Assembly: GCA_013215655.1 (NCBI GenBank)
Contig: JABSOX010000056.1
Span: forward strand, 1 to 36,909
Length of the DNA: 36,909 bases
DNA from: Colwellia sp.
GTDB lineage: Bacteria; Pseudomonadota; Gammaproteobacteria; Enterobacterales; Alteromonadaceae
Reading direction: 5' to 3'
This document shows positions 33,657 to 36,909 of this stretch, one piece after another. Position numbers and translations under genes: made by a program. Position 1 is the stretch's first letter; every line of letters begins with the position of its first letter. The notes beneath the pieces were generated by a model. That model worked only from the letters and a program-made list of their open reading frames with translations, did no database searches and had not been told where the DNA came from.

Positions 33657-34910
33657 CTAGTGCTGTTCAGCATATTCTTCAACAGCTTTCCATACACGTA
33701 GTAAGTTACCAGATAGAATTTTTTTAATGTCTTGCTCACTATATCCGCGATTTAGTAAGCCTTCGATTAAATTAGGATAAGAAGAAACATCTTTTAAACC
33801 GATGGGTAAACTGTCACCAACGCCGTCATAATCAGAGCCGATTCCGACATAATCAATACCAACAAGTTTTACTACATGATCGAAGTGATCAAGTACGTTG
33901 TCTAAGTTGGCGAAAATAAAAGGTGTTTTTTTACGGTATTCTTCACTAAAGGCTTTAACTTCGTCGCTGTCAGCTGAAAATTCATTTTGCTCACTATAAG
34001 CGTTAACTGCCGCTTTAAAAGTATTTCTATTTTCGATTGATACTTGTGAAATAAACGTTGAACCAAAATTGATTTGAATGACACCGCCGTTTTTGGCAAG
34101 TAATGTGATCATCTCATCACTCATATTACGTTCAAAGCCTGGCGTAAAATGTCTTGCTGAAGAGTGGGAAGCGATTACTGGCGTTTTGCTGATTTCCATA
34201 ACTTGATAAAAGGCATCATCAGATATATGGGAAACATCAACCATTACACCTATATTATTCATTTGTGTGATTAACTCTTTACCAAAGGTGGTTAAGCCCT
34301 TTGCCGGACGATTAGTATCGTAAGAAGAGTCTGATATGTGGTTAGCTTTGGAGTGTGTCAAGGTAATGTAACGTATGCCGCGTTGATAAAAATGTTCTAA
34401 ATTCTTAAAATTACCTTCAATTGGGCTACCATTTTCCATACCCATAGGAAATGAAACTAAACCTTTAGCAAAATTGGTGATTAACTCTTGAGTAGAGTGT
34501 GCTAATGCAAACTTATCAGGGGAGGTTTTAACCATTCCTTCAACCATATCAATTAGTTTATCGGCAAGTTCCTTACTACCGCCGGTTTTTTCTAGCTTTG
34601 CAGGAATGTAAATAGACATAAATGGTGCATCCAAACCACCGGCAACAGCTCTTGGGTGATCAAAGTCGCCACTGTCGGTATGATTCGCTACATTTTCAAA
34701 TTTTTCTTTAAGACGAAATGGCACATCAATGTGAGTATCAGCGATGATGGTGTTTTTAGCAATTTCAATTGCACGTTGATGATGATTTTTAACCACATCA
34801 GTATTTTCTGAAATTTGCTCGTTTTGACAAGCTGCCGTAGATAATCCTAAGCAGATAGAAAGAAAAAGCATTGAATGCTTAAGCTCCATTTTTAATGGGG
34901 AAAATCTCAT
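33657..34910 (-). CDS. Membrane dipeptidase (M19 renal-dipeptidase family) lipoprotein
   Basis: 417 residues. A signal sequence with a Cys at 28 (STAAC) suggests a lipoprotein. The peptidase body has the zinc motifs of M19: THID (His-x-Asp), Glu in MGMENGSP, His in VDVSHISDDAFYQVM and IASHSSARHF, and GIGSDYDG. It hydrolyses dipeptides at the cell envelope. The start used is the ATG at 34910; the in-frame Met8 is possible. It stands alone, divergent from fdhD, with no obvious operon partner. Confidence 0.92.
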   Translation of the reverse strand: MRFSPLKMELKHSMLFLSICLGLSTAACQNEQISENTDVVKNHHQRAIEIAKNTIIADTHIDVPFRLKEKFENVANHTDSGDFDHPRAVAGGLDAPFMSIYIPAKLEKTGGSKELADKLIDMVEGMVKTSPDKFALAHSTQELITNFAKGLVSFPMGMENGSPIEGNFKNLEHFYQRGIRYITLTHSKANHISDSSYDTNRPAKGLTTFGKELITQMNNIGVMVDVSHISDDAFYQVMEISKTPVIASHSSARHFTPGFERNMSDEMITLLAKNGGVIQINFGSTFISQVSIENRNTFKAAVNAYSEQNEFSADSDEVKAFSEEYRKKTPFIFANLDNVLDHFDHVVKLVGIDYVGIGSDYDGVGDSLPIGLKDVSSYPNLIEGLLNRGYSEQDIKKILSGNLLRVWKAVEEYAEQH

Positions 34911-35135
34911 AAGTTCTCTTTTAGTGTTTAATTATTGTTTTTAATTTGGCTCTACTGTGCCGTTGCCAAAGCATAATGTCAAAGTTGAAGAATAATTGAT
35001 TATGATAATGGATTGAACTTGTAGCGTTTTTAATACTATATTGTTAATTTGTTGTAAGATTTATTATAAAATTGTTGCTGTTCACCTTCGCTTTATCAAG
35101 GTAACATTACTTCAGGTCGATAATTTATAAATTTT
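34911..35135. other. Divergent intergenic region between dipeptidase and fdhD
   Basis: 225 bp, very AT-rich. No clear promoter boxes, palindromes or RNA genes were recognised. fdhD lacks a good Shine-Dalgarno. Confidence 0.5.
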
Positions 35136-36017
35136 ATGAAGAAAAACAGCAAAAATAATATTAATAATAACGATAACCCCTCTAAGGTAAATCGCCACAA
35201 ATTTCGCTATCAAAATGGCACTCGAGAGTTGTTAACCGATGAGGTGATTGTTGAGCAGCCATTACAAATTCGTTTATCTTGGTTTGATGGTATTATCGTT
35301 AAAAATCAAGTGTTTTCAATTACTATGCGGACGCCTGGTGATGATGAAGTCTTGATAATTGGTCTATTGTTGTCTGAAGGGGTTATTACCTGTTTTGATC
35401 AAATAGAAAATATCAGCTGCGAAGAAAAAGAAGATGCAATTGACCAGAGTAATCTTTGGGAAGTACAGCTTATCAAAGGCTATCACCCGAAAATTAGTAG
35501 TTTAGAACGTTATCTAGTCACCTATAGTAGCTGTGGTTTATGTGGTACTACATCATTAAAATCATTAGAATTTAAAAGTCCTCCATTGTTGAATACTGAA
35601 ACAAATTGGCTCTCAACAGAGACGATTTGCAATATGCCTGAAACGATGAAAAAGCAGCAACAAATCTTTAAAAGTACTGGGGGGTGTCATGCCGCCGCGT
35701 TATTTGATCAACAAGGAAAACTTCTTGCTCTCTATGAAGATATTGGTCGTCATAATGCCCTAGATAAAGTTTTAGGATCAAAGTTGCAAAAGGAAGATAC
35801 TATTAGCAAAAAATACTGTCTTGTTGTCAGTGGGCGGCTGAGCTTTGAGTTAGTGCAGAAATCGATTATGTCGGGTATTTGTGTCTTAATTGCCGTAGGT
35901 GCACCTTCGGATTTAGCTATATTAGCGGCAAAACGATTTGATTTAACTTTAATTGGTTTTGTCGCTAATAGTGCTTTTAATTTATATCATGGTGAATGGC
36001 GTCTACAGTCCCCGTAA
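35136..36017 (+). CDS. fdhD: Formate dehydrogenase accessory sulfurtransferase FdhD
   Basis: 293 residues. FdhD transfers sulfur from IscS to the molybdenum cofactor so that formate dehydrogenase becomes active. The key loop is present: Cys133 and Cys136 in SSCGLCG. Further family motifs are RTPGDDEVLIIGLLLSEGVI, STGGCHAAALFD, YEDIGRHNALDKV and SGRLSFELVQKSIMSGI. The N-terminus has about 20 extra, Asn-rich residues of low complexity. It converges with an FdhF/YdeP-type oxidoreductase gene 41 bp away, its probable client. Confidence 0.97.
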   Translation: MKKNSKNNINNNDNPSKVNRHKFRYQNGTRELLTDEVIVEQPLQIRLSWFDGIIVKNQVFSITMRTPGDDEVLIIGLLLSEGVITCFDQIENISCEEKEDAIDQSNLWEVQLIKGYHPKISSLERYLVTYSSCGLCGTTSLKSLEFKSPPLLNTETNWLSTETICNMPETMKKQQQIFKSTGGCHAAALFDQQGKLLALYEDIGRHNALDKVLGSKLQKEDTISKKYCLVVSGRLSFELVQKSIMSGICVLIAVGAPSDLAILAAKRFDLTLIGFVANSAFNLYHGEWRLQSP

Positions 36018-36058
36018 GGCGTTATAAATCGTAAATATTAAGACTGTCATTTTTTCAA

Positions 36059-36909
36059 TTAAACAATTCTCTTGTTGGAAAGTTTTGTTAGAAAAACAGC
36101 AATGGCTTTGGATGTTGGTGTAAAAGAACGGTCACCATAACTATCAAGTGGTACTAAAGGATTTGTCTCGGGGTAATAGGCTGCCAAGTTTCCTTGTGGG
36201 ATCTGATAAAAGAAAATTTTAAAATCACTAATGCTTCGAGTTTGGTTATTATGCCAAATTGATGTTATTTCTACCAAGTCACCATCATTTAATCCTTGTT
36301 TTTTTGCATCTAATGGATTCATGAATAGAACTTTCCTTTCATTTTCTACGCCACGATATCGGTCATTCATACCGTAAATAGTCGTATTGTATTGATCGTG
36401 AGAACGTAGAGATTGCAAGGTGAAGATTTTGTTGGCTCTTGCTGTCGTTTTTTCTGCGTCATTTTGGTGATTTAATTTTTCAACGTCAATATGTAGCGTA
36501 TTTTCGGGTAATGGGTTAGCGCTAAATTGGGCTTTGTTTGATTGTGTATGCCAGGTTTTATCTGCTGCACTGTTGCCCAAATAGAAACCGCCGGGTTGGG
36601 ATAGTTTTTCTTCGAAGTTATCAAAGCCATTGACAATCTTGGCGATTAATTTTCGAATGTTTGCGTAATCATCGGTCATCGCTTGCCAGTCAATTGTATC
36701 GGAGCCTAAGGCAGTTTTAGCAATGTTAGCGATGATATTTGTTTCTGAACGGACCGCACTTGAAATTGGCTCCACTTTTCCTTTTGAGGCATGCACCATA
36801 GAAAAAGTATCTTCAACGGTGATTTTTTTTTTATAGATCTGAGCGTTCTGCCCCCAGTTATATGCGGATATTTAGAAGGTCCAATTGGACCCCAAATCAC
36901 AGTTTTGTA
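36059..36909 (-). CDS. FdhF/YdeP-type molybdopterin oxidoreductase alpha subunit, C-terminal part with apparent frameshift
   Basis: The 5' part lies outside the window. From 36830 downward the protein reads ITVEDTFSMVHASKGK, then SLRSHDQYNTTIYGMNDRYR, MNPLDAKKQGLNDGDLVEI and AAYYPETNPLVPLDS, the C-terminal molybdopterin-binding domain of the TIGR01701 (FdhF/YdeP) group. Going upstream, this frame meets TAA at 36872-36874, while another frame is open to the window edge (YKTVIWGPIGPSKYPHITGG). The two would join if the A10 run (T10 at 36823-36832 on +) had one more A, or through an indel slightly upstream. Either a sequencing error, a pseudogene or slippage. The expected reaction is formate or related oxidation. 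The partner FdhD is encoded next to it. Confidence 0.8.

Overview
The window looks like chromosomal DNA of a marine, psychrophile-type gammaproteobacterium of the Alteromonadales, most like Colwellia. This rests on the strong AT richness, the codon use and the kinds of proteins present (SEL1 proteins, CadC-type winged-helix regulators, a cupin-like JmjC protein, TIGR02285 substrate-binding protein). It is recognition, not a database match. No rRNA, tRNA, CRISPR array, integrase or transposase was seen; the region appears to be chromosome with several local duplications.

Region 1 (1-6967, all +) is a heavy-metal operon. It holds the C-terminal end of a CusB-like adaptor, a complete CusA-like Cu/Ag RND pump with the three-methionine site preserved, a small PepSY membrane protein, and a PepSY protein fused to an NqrF-like [2Fe-2S]/FAD/NAD(P)H reductase. 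A small NTF2-like periplasmic protein follows. The first four genes overlap by one base or abut, so metal export and a membrane-linked reductase are probably made together.

Region 2 (7117-12613, +) is a TetR regulator followed by an MMPL/RND transporter, a LolA-like periplasmic protein and an outer membrane barrel. The same 13-bp palindrome lies in front of both tetR and the transporter, which defines the likely regulon and moves the transporter start to 8092. The set resembles an inner-membrane to outer-membrane lipid or hydrophobe export line.

Region 3 (12642-25416) is a signalling and periplasmic-protein region. It has a TPR protein, a TIGR02285 solute-binding protein, a CadC-type regulator with a periplasmic TolB-like propeller, and four tandem SEL1-repeat paralogues, three of them carrying the same leader DNA. 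On the - strand lie a PQQ-type propeller protein, a JmjC/cupin-like oxygenase and a second CadC-type regulator with a TPR sensor. The propeller and cupin genes share a bipartite upstream motif.

Region 4 (25596-29305) holds two AraC regulators and two EamA/DMT exporters, with the exporters facing each other across a hairpin.

Region 5 (29390-36909) contains a TPR-like lipoprotein, a 61-residue hypothetical protein, an FGGY kinase convergent with a glycerophosphodiester phosphodiesterase, an M19 dipeptidase lipoprotein, fdhD, and the C-terminal part of an FdhF/YdeP-type molybdopterin oxidoreductase. The last gene carries an apparent frameshift near an A10 tract at the window edge.
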